From contig NZ_CAHJXR010000001.1 in NCBI RefSeq assembly GCF_903645355.1, positions 1 to 64,000 on the forward strand: a DNA stretch of 64,000 nt, written 5' to 3'. This DNA is from Schaalia sp. Marseille-Q2122. Lineage in GTDB: Bacteria > Actinomycetota > Actinomycetes > Actinomycetales > Actinomycetaceae. Made by a program: the position numbers and the translations under genes. A model generated the notes under the pieces. The model had not been told where the DNA came from. It did no database searches and saw only the letters and a program-made list of their open reading frames with translations. Position 1 is the first letter of the stretch; the number at the start of each line of letters is the position of its first letter. Shown piece by piece: positions 13,130-23,489 of this stretch.

Positions 13130-14743
13130 TCAGCCGAAGACGGCCTTCAGGGTCAATGCAGCTGCGGCAGAGACGCCAGCAGCAGCAGGAAGGGTGATCA
13201 CCCACGCCAGGGCGATGGGGCGCATGAGGCCCCAGTTCGCGGCGCGGTTGACAATACCGATACCAAGGACGGCGCCGATGAGAATGTGAGTAGAGGACAC
13301 CGGCAGGCCAGCCAGGGAGGCAGCCATGACGACGGCCGCCGCAGCAAGTTCAGCGGTGAAGCCCGATGCCGGGTGCATCTCGGTCAGGCCCGAGCCCACA
13401 GTCTTAATGACATTGCGACCAATGAACCACAGGCCAGACACAAGTGCCACGCCACAGATGAGCGTCAGCGCCGGGGGAACAACCGAGGTTGACTGGATGG
13501 CATTGTGGCGGAGCACGTCGAGGATCGCGGCGAAGGGGCCAATGGCGTTGGCAATGTCATTAGAGCCGTGGCTGAAGGCGAAGGCGGCAGCGGTGAACAC
13601 CTGCATCCACGCAAAAAGGGTGAAGGTGGACTTTGCCAGGTCCTTCTTCCGCTGGGACTTAGCAATGATGAAGACCGCCATCCACACGGCCGCACCGATC
13701 ATCGCAATGATGAGGGCGGTGCCCAGGGAGTCAATCGTGAGGTTAAGATTCTTCAGGCCCTTGAACATCAGCATGGAAGCGATGAGCATGGAGCCAAGGC
13801 CTGCGAGCATCGGCACCCACGTCAGCAGTGCCTTGTGGGCGTTAACGCCTTCGGCCTTTTCTTCGATGCGGTAAAGCTCGCGGTAGTAGTCCGATTCGAG
13901 CTCCTCGTAGTCGAAGTCGGGCATATTCAAGGTGACAGCGTCACGGGCCATCATATTGGTGTAGGAGATCTGCTGCAGTTCGCTCAGGCGGTCAAAGTGC
14001 TCGCGGTGACGTTGGCGGTGCATGGCGCGCTCGGTCTTGATCTCGCGCAGCTTGGCGTCAGCGTGGTCGTTGTAAACCAGGATGTGCTGCTTGATGGCGC
14101 TGTAGAGCATGTAGGCGGCGATACCGCCCAGCAGGGGAGAAAGCACCCACGACATGACGATCTGACCGATCTGATCCCATTGGACCATGTCAAGGCCGCC
14201 AGCTCCGGTGCGGATACCGATGGCAATTGCGGCGCCGACAATGCCGCCAATGATGGAGTGGGTGGTGGAGACGGGCAGGCCCTGCCAGGTGGCGAAGAGG
14301 AGCCACAGTGCTGCGCCCAGGAGGGCAGCCATCATGATGTAGACGAAGTCGCGAGGCTCGAGGGTAATGGATTCGAGGTCAACGATGCCGCTGCGAACCG
14401 TCTTGGTAACGGAAGAACCTGCGAGGACGGCGCCGGAGACTTCAAAGACCGCTGCGACAACGAGGGCCTGCTTCATCGTCAGGGTTTTGGCACCCACCGA
14501 GGTGCCAAAGGAGTTGGCCACGTCATTGCCGCCGATATTGAAGGCCATGAAGACGCCAAAGAGGACGGTCAGCAGGAGCAGGATGCGGTTTTCACCGCCT
14601 TCGACGTAACCGAAGGCCCATGCGCCAAACCAGATAAGGGCGGCAACAAGGATTGCGCCGAAGAATGTGTGCCACTTCCAGTCGGCCCCGAGGAGGCGGT
14701 GGCCGAGGGTTTTCGTGGGAGCGAGTGGCTCGGTAGTGTTCAC
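13130..14743 (-). CDS. PiT-family inorganic phosphate transporter
   Basis: The 537-residue protein has the duplicated PiT signature: [20 protein letters not shown] in the N-terminal half and [16 protein letters not shown] in the C-terminal half, separated by a long charged cytoplasmic loop (about residues 230-300). It has about ten membrane helices. PiT proteins import metal-phosphate or phosphate with cations. It starts with GTG at 14743, preceded by GAGGGA. Its 215-base leader holds a strong hairpin at 14849-14877 of unknown role. Confidence 0.93.
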   Translation of the reverse strand: MNTTEPLAPTKTLGHRLLGADWKWHTFFGAILVAALIWFGAWAFGYVEGGENRILLLLTVLFGVFMAFNIGGNDVANSFGTSVGAKTLTMKQALVVAAVFEVSGAVLAGSSVTKTVRSGIVDLESITLEPRDFVYIMMAALLGAALWLLFATWQGLPVSTTHSIIGGIVGAAIAIGIRTGAGGLDMVQWDQIGQIVMSWVLSPLLGGIAAYMLYSAIKQHILVYNDHADAKLREIKTERAMHRQRHREHFDRLSELQQISYTNMMARDAVTLNMPDFDYEELESDYYRELYRIEEKAEGVNAHKALLTWVPMLAGLGSMLIASMLMFKGLKNLNLTIDSLGTALIIAMIGAAVWMAVFIIAKSQRKKDLAKSTFTLFAWMQVFTAAAFAFSHGSNDIANAIGPFAAILDVLRHNAIQSTSVVPPALTLICGVALVSGLWFIGRNVIKTVGSGLTEMHPASGFTAELAAAAVVMAASLAGLPVSSTHILIGAVLGIGIVNRAANWGLMRPIALAWVITLPAAAGVSAAAALTLKAVFG

Positions 14744-14848
14744 TTGGAGTTTCCCTCACGCTGTGGTGCTACTTGCGGATCCATCTTTGGGGACGAAAGT
14801 GTCCAGCAGGTTAACAGGGACAGACATAAAGGTCACGAAAAGGTAACG

Positions 14849-14877
14849 GCCTGGGGTGTCTTCGAGGCTCCCCAGGC
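14849..14877 (-). promoter_or_regulatory. Hairpin in the leader of the phosphate transporter gene
   Basis: GCCTGGGG (14849-14856) pairs with CCCCAGGC (14870-14877), and flanking GGTnAnnAC/GTTACC bases can extend the helix. It lies about 105 bases before the GTG start. It matches no riboswitch class I can name with confidence. Confidence 0.4.
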
Positions 14878-14918
14878 TGTAATCACCCGCCTATCAGGCA
14901 AAGCGCAGGCTCTCAGGG

Positions 14919-14950
14919 AAAGGCCCGACCCGCACCAAGCAGGCCGGGCC
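14919..14950 (-). terminator. Terminator of the AspT/YidE-like transporter gene
   Basis: On the minus strand GGCCCG (14945-14950) pairs with CGGGCC (14922-14927), followed by TTTCCC. It is just after the stop of the transporter gene at 14959. Confidence 0.65.
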
Positions 14951-14958
14951 ACACGACA

Positions 14959-16566
14959 CTACAACGCCCCAAGAATATGGGCCACCAAGATCTTGCCGAT
15001 CATCGCCACCGGATACACCAGCGCATAGCCCAGCGCCACACGCGGATCAGCATTGGTCTTGCCATTGGCGAATGCCAAAATCGCGGGCTGAGTCTGCATG
15101 CCAGCAAGCATGCCTGACAGCTGCGTGCCCCCCATCTTGATGAGCCAGCGCATGAGGGCATACATACCAACCGCAGCTGTGGTCGTCATCGCCCCACCCA
15201 GCAGAAGGATCGACACCCAAGTGCCCGAAGCGAAAGCCTCGGAAATCTGGCCGCCAGCATAAGCGCCAGCCTGAGCGAGGAACATGAGCAGACCCAGATT
15301 CGCCAACACCTGACAGGACGTGAAAGGCAGAGCCGTGACCATCGGGCCAATACGGCCAATACGCCCAAAGAAAAGGCCCACAATAAGAGTGCCCGCAGCT
15401 GCACCAATGGAGAAGGTATCGCCGTTAGCCATAGGGATAGGGATACTCCCCAGGAGGATCCCCAAAGCCATTCCAACACCCAACGCGATCGGGTTCAGGT
15501 CAGACAAGCCACGCGAGGAATCACCAAAGAACTTCGTGATCTCACGCATCTTCGAAGTCGGAGCAACGACACGCACACGGTCACCAAGCTGAAGGACCAA
15601 GTGCGGATCAGCAAACATATCAACGTCACCGCGGCGCACTCGCGAGATCGTGGCCGAGAAACGCGACGACAGATGCAAGTCACTCAGCGGGCGGCCCGCC
15701 ACCTCAGGGTTAGACACCGTCATACGGCGGAAGTCCAAGTAAGAGCGGTCGGTGGTCAGAGAAGCCGAACTGAGGTAGCCCAACTCGGTCGCCACGCGCT
15801 GGACCGCTTCAGCGGGGCCCACCACGGAAATAAGGTCCCCTGCGTCCAGGGTGTCAGCCAGCGACGGCCTCGTAATCGGTCCTTCTTCGCCGCGGCGCAA
15901 ACGCGAGAAGGTCACCTTCTGATCCATCGCGTCGTAAATGTCACGCAGACGAGGATGGTCCTCACGCTGGACCCGAATCGTACGATTCGCCAAAGGGCTA
16001 GGGGCATCTTTGTCGTTCTTGCCGTAGGACAGTGCCGCGATAGAAGCCACGAGCATCCCGATGACCCCGAAAAGATAGGCGATCGAATAGCCAACCGTGG
16101 CCGTTCCCAGATCGCCGGAGGCCTCACCGGCAGCAGCAAGAGCCGGAGTATTCGTCAGGGCGCCAGCAAAAGTGCCAGCAATCAACGACTGAGGCATCCC
16201 CAACGCGCGCCCGAGCGTCACGCCGACAATAGCGGTGAAAGCGTAGACCCCCAGCATGAGCAGAATAGGCCCCACAGCAGTACGGAGATTATGGAAGAAC
16301 GAGGGGCCCGAGTTAATGCCGATAGCGAAGGTGAACAATGCCAGGCCAAGGAGTCCAATCTCGTGAGGGATTCTAATGGACACTCCGTAGTGTTGCGCTG
16401 CGGCAGCGAGGGCGATTGCGAGGAACAAAACTGCAGCGGCATCAAGGCTGATACCCCTGTACTTGAGGTGCCCAATCATCATGCCCGCACCGATGACAAT
16501 AAAAAGGGTAAGGATGGGGCTATTGGCTAGGAACTCAAAGATGGCCAACACTGTCGTTAACTCCAC
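14959..16566 (-). CDS. AspT/YidE-family transporter with two TrkA-C (RCK_C) domains
   Basis: The 535-residue protein shows the duplicated membrane domain of the aspartate:alanine exchanger family: AIGINSGPSFFHNLR in the first half and NGDTFSIGAAAGTLIVGLFFG in the second. The two hydrophobic halves (about 1-180 and 370-535) flank a soluble stretch with two TrkA-C-like regions (DLISVVGPAEAVQRV and DRVRVVAPTSKM). The substrate is unknown; family members exchange carboxylates or amino acids. The GTG at 16566 has no clear ribosome site, whereas the in-frame GTG at 16551 has GGAG ten bases upstream and may be the real start. Confidence 0.85.
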   Translation of the reverse strand: MELTTVLAIFEFLANSPILTLFIVIGAGMMIGHLKYRGISLDAAAVLFLAIALAAAAQHYGVSIRIPHEIGLLGLALFTFAIGINSGPSFFHNLRTAVGPILLMLGVYAFTAIVGVTLGRALGMPQSLIAGTFAGALTNTPALAAAGEASGDLGTATVGYSIAYLFGVIGMLVASIAALSYGKNDKDAPSPLANRTIRVQREDHPRLRDIYDAMDQKVTFSRLRRGEEGPITRPSLADTLDAGDLISVVGPAEAVQRVATELGYLSSASLTTDRSYLDFRRMTVSNPEVAGRPLSDLHLSSRFSATISRVRRGDVDMFADPHLVLQLGDRVRVVAPTSKMREITKFFGDSSRGLSDLNPIALGVGMALGILLGSIPIPMANGDTFSIGAAAGTLIVGLFFGRIGRIGPMVTALPFTSCQVLANLGLLMFLAQAGAYAGGQISEAFASGTWVSILLLGGAMTTTAAVGMYALMRWLIKMGGTQLSGMLAGMQTQPAILAFANGKTNADPRVALGYALVYPVAMIGKILVAHILGAL

Positions 16567-16676
16567 GCGATTCGACTCAGCTTAGGTGCTACCTCAACAC
16601 TACGACTCTCGAGTTCAGGAAACGAACTGGTAGCGGCCCAAAACAGCAGATCGGAGAAAAAAGAGGGTTCCGTACT

Positions 16677-16730
16677 GTGAGACGGGCCGCAAGATACGGG
16701 CTGATAGTCCTAACGTGGATGTGTGATTGA
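16677..16730 (+). CDS. ilvB leader peptide (branched-chain attenuator)
   Basis: A 17-codon frame starts with GTG and reads MRRAARYGLIVLTWMCD, then TGA. It contains consecutive Leu-Ile-Val-Leu codons (CTG ATA GTC CTA), including the rare ATA and CTA. GAGGG lies about 10 bases upstream as a ribosome site. It is followed by an inverted repeat and a terminator before ilvB, the layout of classical ilv attenuators. Stalling on the L-I-V-L codons when charged tRNAs are scarce would favour read-through. The reading is from sequence and known family logic; no direct proof is available here. Confidence 0.72.
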   Translation: MRRAARYGLIVLTWMCD

Positions 16731-16768
16731 AATCCACTCGGCTCTGAATGTTCGCCTCATCGTAGACA

Positions 16769-16808
16769 GGCGTGCGATTCCTGCCGGCTGACGGGTGGAT
16801 CGCACGCC
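16769..16808 (+). promoter_or_regulatory. Inverted repeat in the ilvB attenuator
   Basis: GGCGTGCGAT (16769-16778) and ATCGCACGCC (16799-16808) are perfect complements across a 20-base loop. It lies between the leader peptide and the terminator hairpin and may be the pause or antiterminator element. Confidence 0.6.
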
Positions 16809-16810
16809 TT

Positions 16811-16846
16811 ATCCCCACGCACACGACGTCGCGGAGGGGATTTTTT
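16811..16846 (+). terminator. Attenuator terminator upstream of ilvB
   Basis: ATCCCC (16811-16816) pairs with GGGGAT (16836-16841) and runs into T6. It sits 55 bases before the ilvB start, so transcription must read through it. This fits regulated termination. Confidence 0.6.
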
Positions 16847-16900
16847 CATAGGCTGCGACGATGACACAGCCAGCAACCACCATAAGGAGAGGACACAGCG

Positions 16901-18664
16901 GTGAAAGACACTGCACAGACTCAGACGATGACAGGGGCTCAAGCCATCATCGCCAGCCTGGAAGCCCTCGGGGTAACCGACGTCTTTGGCATGCCAGGTG
17001 GCGCCATTTTGCCGACCTACGACCCGCTGATGGACTCCTCGATTCGCCACATTCTTATCCGGCACGAACAGGGCGCAGGCCACGCCGCCGAAGGCTACTC
17101 CCTGGCCACAGGCAAGGTCGGCTGCGCCATCGTCACCTCCGGCCCCGGCGCCACCAACGTGCTCACCGCCCTGGCTGACGCAAACATGGACTCCATCCCC
17201 ATGGTCGTCATCTCCGGTCAGGTGGGCGCCTCCCTCATCGGCACCGACGCCTTCCAAGAAGCCGACATTGTCGGCGCCTCCATGCCCCTGGCCAAACACT
17301 CCTTCCTCGTCACCGATCCGCAGGAAATTCCCTCGCGCCTGGCAGAGGCCTTCCACATTGCCGCAACCGGACGTCCAGGCCCCGTCCTCGTCGATATTAC
17401 GAAGTCCGCGCAGGTCGCCGAGATGCAGTTCTCCTGGCCGCCCGCCATGGACCTGCCCGGCTACCGCTACGCGGGTAAGCCCCACAAGAAGCAGGTGCGT
17501 GCCGCCGCCGAAGAGATCGTTCGCGCACAAGCTCCGGTGCTCTACGTCGGCGGTGGCCTCATCCGCTCCAACGCGGCCGAACAGCTTGCCGCCCTCGTCG
17601 AACTCACCGACGCGCCCGTCGTCACCACCCTCACAGCTCGTGGCGCCTTCCCCGACTCTGACCCGCACAACCTCGGCATGCCCGGCATGCACGGCACGGT
17701 CGCCGCTGTGGGCGCACTCCAGCGCGCCGACCTCGTCATTGCCCTCGGGTCCCGATTCGACGACCGCGTGACCGGCAAGCTCGACTCCTTCGCGCCGCGC
17801 GCCCGCGTCATTCACGTCGATATTGACCCGGCAGAAATCTCCAAGAACCGCTTTGCGGACATTCCCATCGTGGGCGACCTCAAGCAGGTCATTGAGGCAC
17901 TGCTCAATGAACTCCCCGGCACCTACTCAAAGGTCGGCCGCCCCGACCTGTCAGGCTGGTGGCGCTACCTCAACCGCCTGCGCGACCGCTACCCCATGGG
18001 CTGGACCGATCCGAAGGACGGGATGCTTGCACCCCAGTACGTCATCCAGCGCCTGAGCGAACTCAGTGGCCCCGACGCCTACTACGTGACCGGCGTGGGT
18101 CAGCATCAGATGTGGTCGGCACAGTTCATCGGCTGCGAAAAGCCCCGCCACTTCCTCTCATCCTCGGGTCTTGGCACCATGGGCTTTGCCGTGCCCGCCG
18201 CGATGGGCGCGCAGGTAGGCCAGCCGGACTCGGTCGTGTGGGCTATCGACGGTGACGGCTGCTTCCAGATGACCAACCAGGAGCTCGCCACCTGCTCGGT
18301 GAACAATATTCCGATCAAGGTCGCCCTCATTAACAACTCGGTGCTGGGCATGGTACGCCAGTGGCAGTCCCTCTTCTACGACAAGCGCTACTCCAACACG
18401 ACGCTGAACCCCGCTGACGGAGACCAGATCCCCAACTTCGCAATGCTGGCCAACGCCTACGGCATTGAAGCGCGCGTGGTGCGCACCCCTGAAGAGGTGG
18501 ACGAGGCGATTGAGTGGGCGCTGTCGATCAATGACCGCCCGGTCTTCATCGATTTCCGCGTCTCCAAGGATGCGATGGTGTGGCCGATGGTTGCCGCCGG
18601 TGTTTCTAACGACGATATTCGCTATGCCCAGGGCATGGCCCCCGACTGGGATGTGGAGGACTGA
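16901..18664 (+). CDS. ilvB: Acetolactate synthase large subunit
   Basis: The 587-residue catalytic subunit joins two pyruvates, or pyruvate and 2-oxobutyrate, as the first common step of valine, leucine and isoleucine synthesis. The N-terminal pyrimidine-binding domain has the catalytic glutamate in [14 protein letters not shown]. The C-terminal domain has the thiamine-pyrophosphate motif starting GDGCFQM and ending near ALINN. The GTG start has AAGGAGAGG upstream. It is the first gene of ilvBNC; ilvN begins 4 bases after its stop. Control is probably by the attenuator at 16677-16846. Confidence 0.97.
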   Translation: MKDTAQTQTMTGAQAIIASLEALGVTDVFGMPGGAILPTYDPLMDSSIRHILIRHEQGAGHAAEGYSLATGKVGCAIVTSGPGATNVLTALADANMDSIPMVVISGQVGASLIGTDAFQEADIVGASMPLAKHSFLVTDPQEIPSRLAEAFHIAATGRPGPVLVDITKSAQVAEMQFSWPPAMDLPGYRYAGKPHKKQVRAAAEEIVRAQAPVLYVGGGLIRSNAAEQLAALVELTDAPVVTTLTARGAFPDSDPHNLGMPGMHGTVAAVGALQRADLVIALGSRFDDRVTGKLDSFAPRARVIHVDIDPAEISKNRFADIPIVGDLKQVIEALLNELPGTYSKVGRPDLSGWWRYLNRLRDRYPMGWTDPKDGMLAPQYVIQRLSELSGPDAYYVTGVGQHQMWSAQFIGCEKPRHFLSSSGLGTMGFAVPAAMGAQVGQPDSVVWAIDGDGCFQMTNQELATCSVNNIPIKVALINNSVLGMVRQWQSLFYDKRYSNTTLNPADGDQIPNFAMLANAYGIEARVVRTPEEVDEAIEWALSINDRPVFIDFRVSKDAMVWPMVAAGVSNDDIRYAQGMAPDWDVED

Positions 18665-18667
18665 CCA

Positions 18668-19180
18668 ATGGCCCGTTTGCGTACCCTTGCCGTTCTGGTC
18701 GAAAACAAGCCGGGCGTGCTCATGCGCGTCTCTGCCCTCTTCGCCCGACGTGCCTTTAATATCAAGTCCTTGACTGTGGGCGAGACTGAGCATCCAGAGA
18801 TTTCCCGCATGACGATTATCGTCAAGGCCGATGACCTGCCCTTTGAGCAGGTGACAAAGCAGCTCAACAAGCTCATTAACGTCATTAAGGTCGTTGAGCT
18901 GGCACCGGAAACCTCGGTGGAGCGCCGCCTGGTGATGTTCAAGGTGCGTGCCGATGAGAAGTGCCGCACGGCTGTGCTGCAGATTGTGGACCTCTTCCGC
19001 GCCCATGTCGTGGATGTCCAAGCTGAGACCGTGGTCATCGAGTCGATTGGCTCACTGTCTAAGCTGGAGGCGCTGGCCGCAGCGCTTGAGCCCTACGGGA
19101 TTAAAGAAATTGTTCAATCGGGTGCCGTGGCGATTGGCCGCGGGCAACGTTCGATTACCGATCAACTGAAGGAGAAGTGA
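18668..19180 (+). CDS. ilvN: Acetolactate synthase small (regulatory) subunit
   Basis: The 170-residue protein starts with an ACT domain (LAVLVENKPGVLMRVSALF), the valine-binding regulatory part, followed by the C-terminal small-subunit domain (ALAAALEPYGIKEIVQSGAV). It activates IlvB and confers feedback inhibition. It lies between ilvB and ilvC with 3-base gaps on both sides, indicating one transcript. Confidence 0.96.
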   Translation: MARLRTLAVLVENKPGVLMRVSALFARRAFNIKSLTVGETEHPEISRMTIIVKADDLPFEQVTKQLNKLINVIKVVELAPETSVERRLVMFKVRADEKCRTAVLQIVDLFRAHVVDVQAETVVIESIGSLSKLEALAAALEPYGIKEIVQSGAVAIGRGQRSITDQLKEK

Positions 19181-20209
<1,029 letters not shown>

Positions 20210-20238
20210 AATGCTGGTGCTGAACGCCTAAACGTTTG

Positions 20239-20279
20239 AAGGCCGTGGCCCCCTGGCTTGTCCAGGGGGCCACAGCCTT
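20239..20279 (+). terminator. Terminator of ilvBNC
   Basis: A 12-bp perfect stem (GTGGCCCCCTGG / CCAGGGGGCCAC) with a 5-base loop is extended by AAGGC/GCCTT around single bulged bases. It lies 30 bases after ilvC. Confidence 0.88.
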
Positions 20280-20310
20280 GTGCTGTGTGAGCTGCCGCTT
20301 TAGGTACGTT

Positions 20311-20354
20311 TTGGCGCCGTGGGTACGTGGCATGCCACGTACCCACGGCGCCAA
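20311..20354. repeat. Perfect 44-bp palindrome without loop
   Basis: The left half (TTGGCGCCGTGGG...) is exactly reverse-complemented in the right half, with the centre between 20332 and 20333 and no unpaired base. It lies in the 498-base gene-free gap between ilvC and the fucosidase gene. Apart from this, the ilvC terminator and the inverted repeat at 20610, I see nothing else in the gap; its short open frames look spurious. Confidence 0.9.
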
Positions 20355-20609
20355 GGCATACCCAAGGCAATACCCCCTACCAAAGCAGGCATCGCTGGGC
20401 TGATGTCAAGGTCGGAACCACCAGAATCTGCTCGCTCATCACAGCAACGACACCGATCCTCCTGGAAGGACAAGCCCGCGCAGACCTCAATGAGCAGCAT
20501 CTTTGCGGCGCGATGGTTGAGGATGAGGGGACAGTGACCAGAATCTGGTTTGCATTCTGAATAAAGAGCCATACCCAGCCAATCGGGCTAGAGTTGTTCC
20601 CATCACACT

Positions 20610-20653
20610 CTGCGGTGGGGTGGGAGGCAAGGGCGCCATCCACCCCACCGCAG
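20610..20653. repeat. 14-bp inverted repeat upstream of the fucosidase gene
   Basis: CTGCGGTGGGGTGG (20610-20623) and CCACCCCACCGCAG (20640-20653) are perfect complements separated by 16 bases. It ends 55 bases before the fucosidase ATG, so it could be a mRNA leader hairpin or an operator. Confidence 0.7.
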
Positions 20654-20707
20654 GGGAAAACCGCGCGCAAAGGAGCACGCGACAGCAGAAAAACTCAGGA
20701 GACAACG

Positions 20708-22012
20708 ATGTCGGAACTTCATCCTGCTGCCCAACACCATCCCCACACCGAATGGTTCGACACAGCCCGCCTGGGCCTCTTCGTTCACTTCGGCCTGTAC
20801 TCTGTCGCTGCCAGGCACGAATGGGTCATGTGGTACGAAAAAACACCGGTTGACGAGTACGAAAAGTACGTCGACTTCTTCGACCCGGACCTCTTCAACG
20901 CCCGCGAAATCGCCCGGCAAGCACGGGCTGCGGGCATGAGCTACGCCGTCCTCACCACGAAACACCATGACGGATTCTGCCTCTTCAACACCGCCCACAC
21001 CGACTACAACTCCCTCCACCACCAGGGGCGTGACTTCGTCGCCGAATGGTGCGAGGCCCTCCGGGCAGAAGGACTGAAAGTTGGCCTGTACTACTCGCTG
21101 TTGGACTGGCACCACGAAGATTTCACCGTCGACTTCAACCACCCGCGCCGCAACGACCCAAGCGCCCGCGAGGATAACGCCAGGAAGAACTTCGCCCGAT
21201 ACCGCGAGTACCTGCACGCCCAGGTGCGTGAACTGCTGAGCAACTATGGCACCATTGACTACCTCTTCTTCGACTTCTCCTACCCTCGCGTGGAAGAAGG
21301 CTGGGAAGGCAAAGGTCACAAGGACTGGGGATCACATGAGCTGGAAGCACTGTGTCGCCAACTCCAACCTGACATCATCATTAACGACCGCCTCGACATC
21401 CCCAGCGACCTCGTCACTCCCGAGCAATACCAGCCGACCTCGCCAATGAGCATCGACGGTGTTCCTGTGCGCTGGGAGGCCTGCCAAACCCTCAACGGCT
21501 CCTGGGGGTACGACCGCGACAATACCGCCTTCAAGCCCATCAGCATGATCTTGCGGATGCTCGCCGACACGGTCTCAAAGAACGGCAACCTCCTGCTCAA
21601 TATTGGCCCCGACGGGCGCGGGGCGATCACCGCTCACGACCAGCGCATCCTCCACGAGGTGGGGGAGTGGATGAGACTGCACGGGCGGGCAATCGTCGGC
21701 GCGGGAGCCTCGTCCTTCACCCCGCCGGCCAACACCGTCTACACCCAACGAGGCGAGCGCCTCTACCTTCACGTTTTCGACTGGCCTTTCGGACACCTCC
21801 ACCTGCCAGGTCTGGCGGGCAAGGTCCGTTTCGCTCGCCTGCTCAATGATGGTTCGGAACTGCACATGGAGGTGCATGAGCCAAGCAAGGAAGCCCTCGC
21901 CACGCGTATCGGCGGACAGCCTGAAGGGACCCTCACCCTCAAGCTGCCCACCCGCGCGCCAGAGACGATCCTGCCCGTCATTGAACTTCTCCTGTCTCCG
22001 GACGCACTGTGA
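20708..22012 (+). CDS. GH29 alpha-L-fucosidase-like glycoside hydrolase
   Basis: The 434-residue protein has the GH29 barrel: WFDTARLGLFVHFGLYS near the N-terminus, LTTKHHDGFCLF, GLYYSLLDWHHEDF, and YLFFDFSYP with the likely nucleophile aspartate. A small C-terminal beta domain follows. It has no signal peptide, so it probably cleaves fucosides inside the cell. An in-frame ATG lies far upstream (20594), but AGGAGACAACG directly precedes the ATG at 20708. The next gene is a sugar-binding lipoprotein 54 bases downstream, suggesting uptake of a fucosylated glycan. Substrate assignment is from family only. Confidence 0.85.
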   Translation: MSELHPAAQHHPHTEWFDTARLGLFVHFGLYSVAARHEWVMWYEKTPVDEYEKYVDFFDPDLFNAREIARQARAAGMSYAVLTTKHHDGFCLFNTAHTDYNSLHHQGRDFVAEWCEALRAEGLKVGLYYSLLDWHHEDFTVDFNHPRRNDPSAREDNARKNFARYREYLHAQVRELLSNYGTIDYLFFDFSYPRVEEGWEGKGHKDWGSHELEALCRQLQPDIIINDRLDIPSDLVTPEQYQPTSPMSIDGVPVRWEACQTLNGSWGYDRDNTAFKPISMILRMLADTVSKNGNLLLNIGPDGRGAITAHDQRILHEVGEWMRLHGRAIVGAGASSFTPPANTVYTQRGERLYLHVFDWPFGHLHLPGLAGKVRFARLLNDGSELHMEVHEPSKEALATRIGGQPEGTLTLKLPTRAPETILPVIELLLSPDAL

Positions 22013-22066
22013 CCCCTTCCTGTGGAATTCCAAAGGCGGGATTCCCTCATCTGAAAGAAGAACACC

Positions 22067-23350
22067 ATGACACGACGCTCACTTGCACTGAGTCTGGCCG
22101 CCGTCGCAGCGGCGGCCAGTATGACCCTCGCCGCCTGCGGAGGCGGTACCGCTCCGGCTTCCTCGGGCGGCGCAGCCGATGGGAAGATCCACCTCGTGTG
22201 GGACATGTGGGCCAGCGGCGCCGACGAGGTTGAATGGCTTGAAAAGACTGCAGAAATTGCCCGCCAGCAAAACCCTGACGTCTCCATTGAGCTGCGCACC
22301 TCCGGCTGGGAAGATTACTTCACGAAGCTGACAGCAAATATGTCCTCCGGCAATGTTTCCTGTTTGACCTCCATGAACGGCCAGCGTGTGAGTGCTTTCC
22401 ATCAGGCGCTCTCACCTCTGACGGAGGAGGACTTGAAGATTGCAGGCCTGAGTGAAGACGATTTCGCTGAAGGAGCCTTCGAGATCCTCAGCCACGACGG
22501 CAAGCTCTACGGCGTGCCCTACGACGTGGCCGCCATGCTCATGTTCTACAACAAAGACATGGTGGCCGAGGCGGGCATCGAGGCCCCCAAGGGGGATTGG
22601 AAGTTCGATGACTTCCTCGCAACAGCCAAGGCCCTGACCACCGACAAACACAAGGGATTCGGTATTGCTCTGGGTGAATACCAGTGGCTGGCCATGCCCA
22701 TTGCCATGTCGGGCCTGCAGCCGGTCAATGAGGAAGGCAAGCTGGACCTGACCAACCCCAAATTCCTTGAGGCAGCCGAGTGGTACGCCAATCTGGTGAC
22801 GAAAGAGAAGGTCGCAGACCCTGCACCTTCAGCCTCTGAAACCGCGTGGGGTGAGGAACAATTCCTAGCCGGAAACGTCGGCATGGCCATTGCGGGCACG
22901 TGGAATGCTCGGAAGAACTACACCAACGAGGCCGGTTTCAAGGCTGGAGCAACACGTCTGCCGCAGGGCGAGGCAGGCCCCCTGGGTCTGGTTCTCGGAT
23001 CGGGTTTTGGTATTGGCGTGTCCTGCGAGGGCGCTGAACGCGAGGCCGCGTTGAAGGTCTTGGGTTCCTTACTGTCCAAGGACGCCCAGGACTACATGGC
23101 ACATGTGGGGCGCTCCTACCCCGCATTGAAGGCCTCTCAGGACCACTACTTCGATTCCTTCCCCGAAGAGATCCGCGAGGAAGTGAAGGTCGCCTTCGAC
23201 GAGGCATTCAAGGGTGTTGTCGGTCAGCGTTCCACCATGACATGGCCCCAGCTCACCGAGTACCTCACTCCGAACCTGGTGCCGGTCTACACCGGCGACG
23301 CCCAGATGAAGGACGTTCTCGAAGCCGGGCAGAAGCAGTTCGGGAACTGA
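22067..23350 (+). CDS. ABC sugar-binding lipoprotein (orphan)
   Basis: The 427-residue protein has a lipoprotein signal peptide with lipobox LAAC (Cys24) and the family 1 extracellular solute-binding fold (LYGVPYDVAAMLMFYNKDMV; FLAGNVGMAIAGTWN). It follows the GH29 gene closely and is probably co-transcribed. No permease or ATPase genes follow; a terminator comes next. It must therefore borrow a transporter encoded elsewhere, or act as a sensor. Confidence 0.87.
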   Translation: MTRRSLALSLAAVAAAASMTLAACGGGTAPASSGGAADGKIHLVWDMWASGADEVEWLEKTAEIARQQNPDVSIELRTSGWEDYFTKLTANMSSGNVSCLTSMNGQRVSAFHQALSPLTEEDLKIAGLSEDDFAEGAFEILSHDGKLYGVPYDVAAMLMFYNKDMVAEAGIEAPKGDWKFDDFLATAKALTTDKHKGFGIALGEYQWLAMPIAMSGLQPVNEEGKLDLTNPKFLEAAEWYANLVTKEKVADPAPSASETAWGEEQFLAGNVGMAIAGTWNARKNYTNEAGFKAGATRLPQGEAGPLGLVLGSGFGIGVSCEGAEREAALKVLGSLLSKDAQDYMAHVGRSYPALKASQDHYFDSFPEEIREEVKVAFDEAFKGVVGQRSTMTWPQLTEYLTPNLVPVYTGDAQMKDVLEAGQKQFGN

Positions 23351-23372
23351 GCCTCGTCTTGTTTCCGGCGTT

Positions 23373-23424
23373 AAAGTCCCCGTGATCGCCGACCTCTAGG
23401 CGGTTGGTGGTCATGGGGACTTTT
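23373..23424 (+). terminator. Terminator after the sugar-binding lipoprotein
   Basis: AAAGTCCCC (23373-23381) pairs with GGGGACTTT (23415-23423), with more pairs inside, and ends in TTTT. Confidence 0.8.
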
Positions 23425-23489
23425 CCGTTTCTGTGCGCCCCTAAGTCTCTGCCGTGATAATTCGTGGGGTGCGGTCGTAGACTGATCGA

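Noticed and set aside
14881-14951. Glycine-riboswitch-like string (TCAGGCAAAG...CTCTCAGGGAAAGG)
   Set aside because: The conserved core of the gcvT riboswitch cannot be assembled and no glycine genes are downstream; it is better explained as terminator flank.
13505-15028. Long 507-codon plus-strand open frame
   Set aside because: It is antisense to the phosphate transporter, with no recognisable domain; codon periodicity of the minus-strand gene explains it.
15601-16530. 309-codon plus-strand open frame
   Set aside because: It is antisense to the AspT/YidE-like transporter and of low similarity to any protein pattern I know.
16615-16824. Minus-strand 69-codon frame upstream of ilvB
   Set aside because: It lies across the attenuator elements and has no motif or ribosome site.
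20355-20593. Small genes in the ilvC-fucosidase gap
   Set aside because: Open frames exist on both strands but overlap the palindromes, lack ribosome sites and show no family motif.
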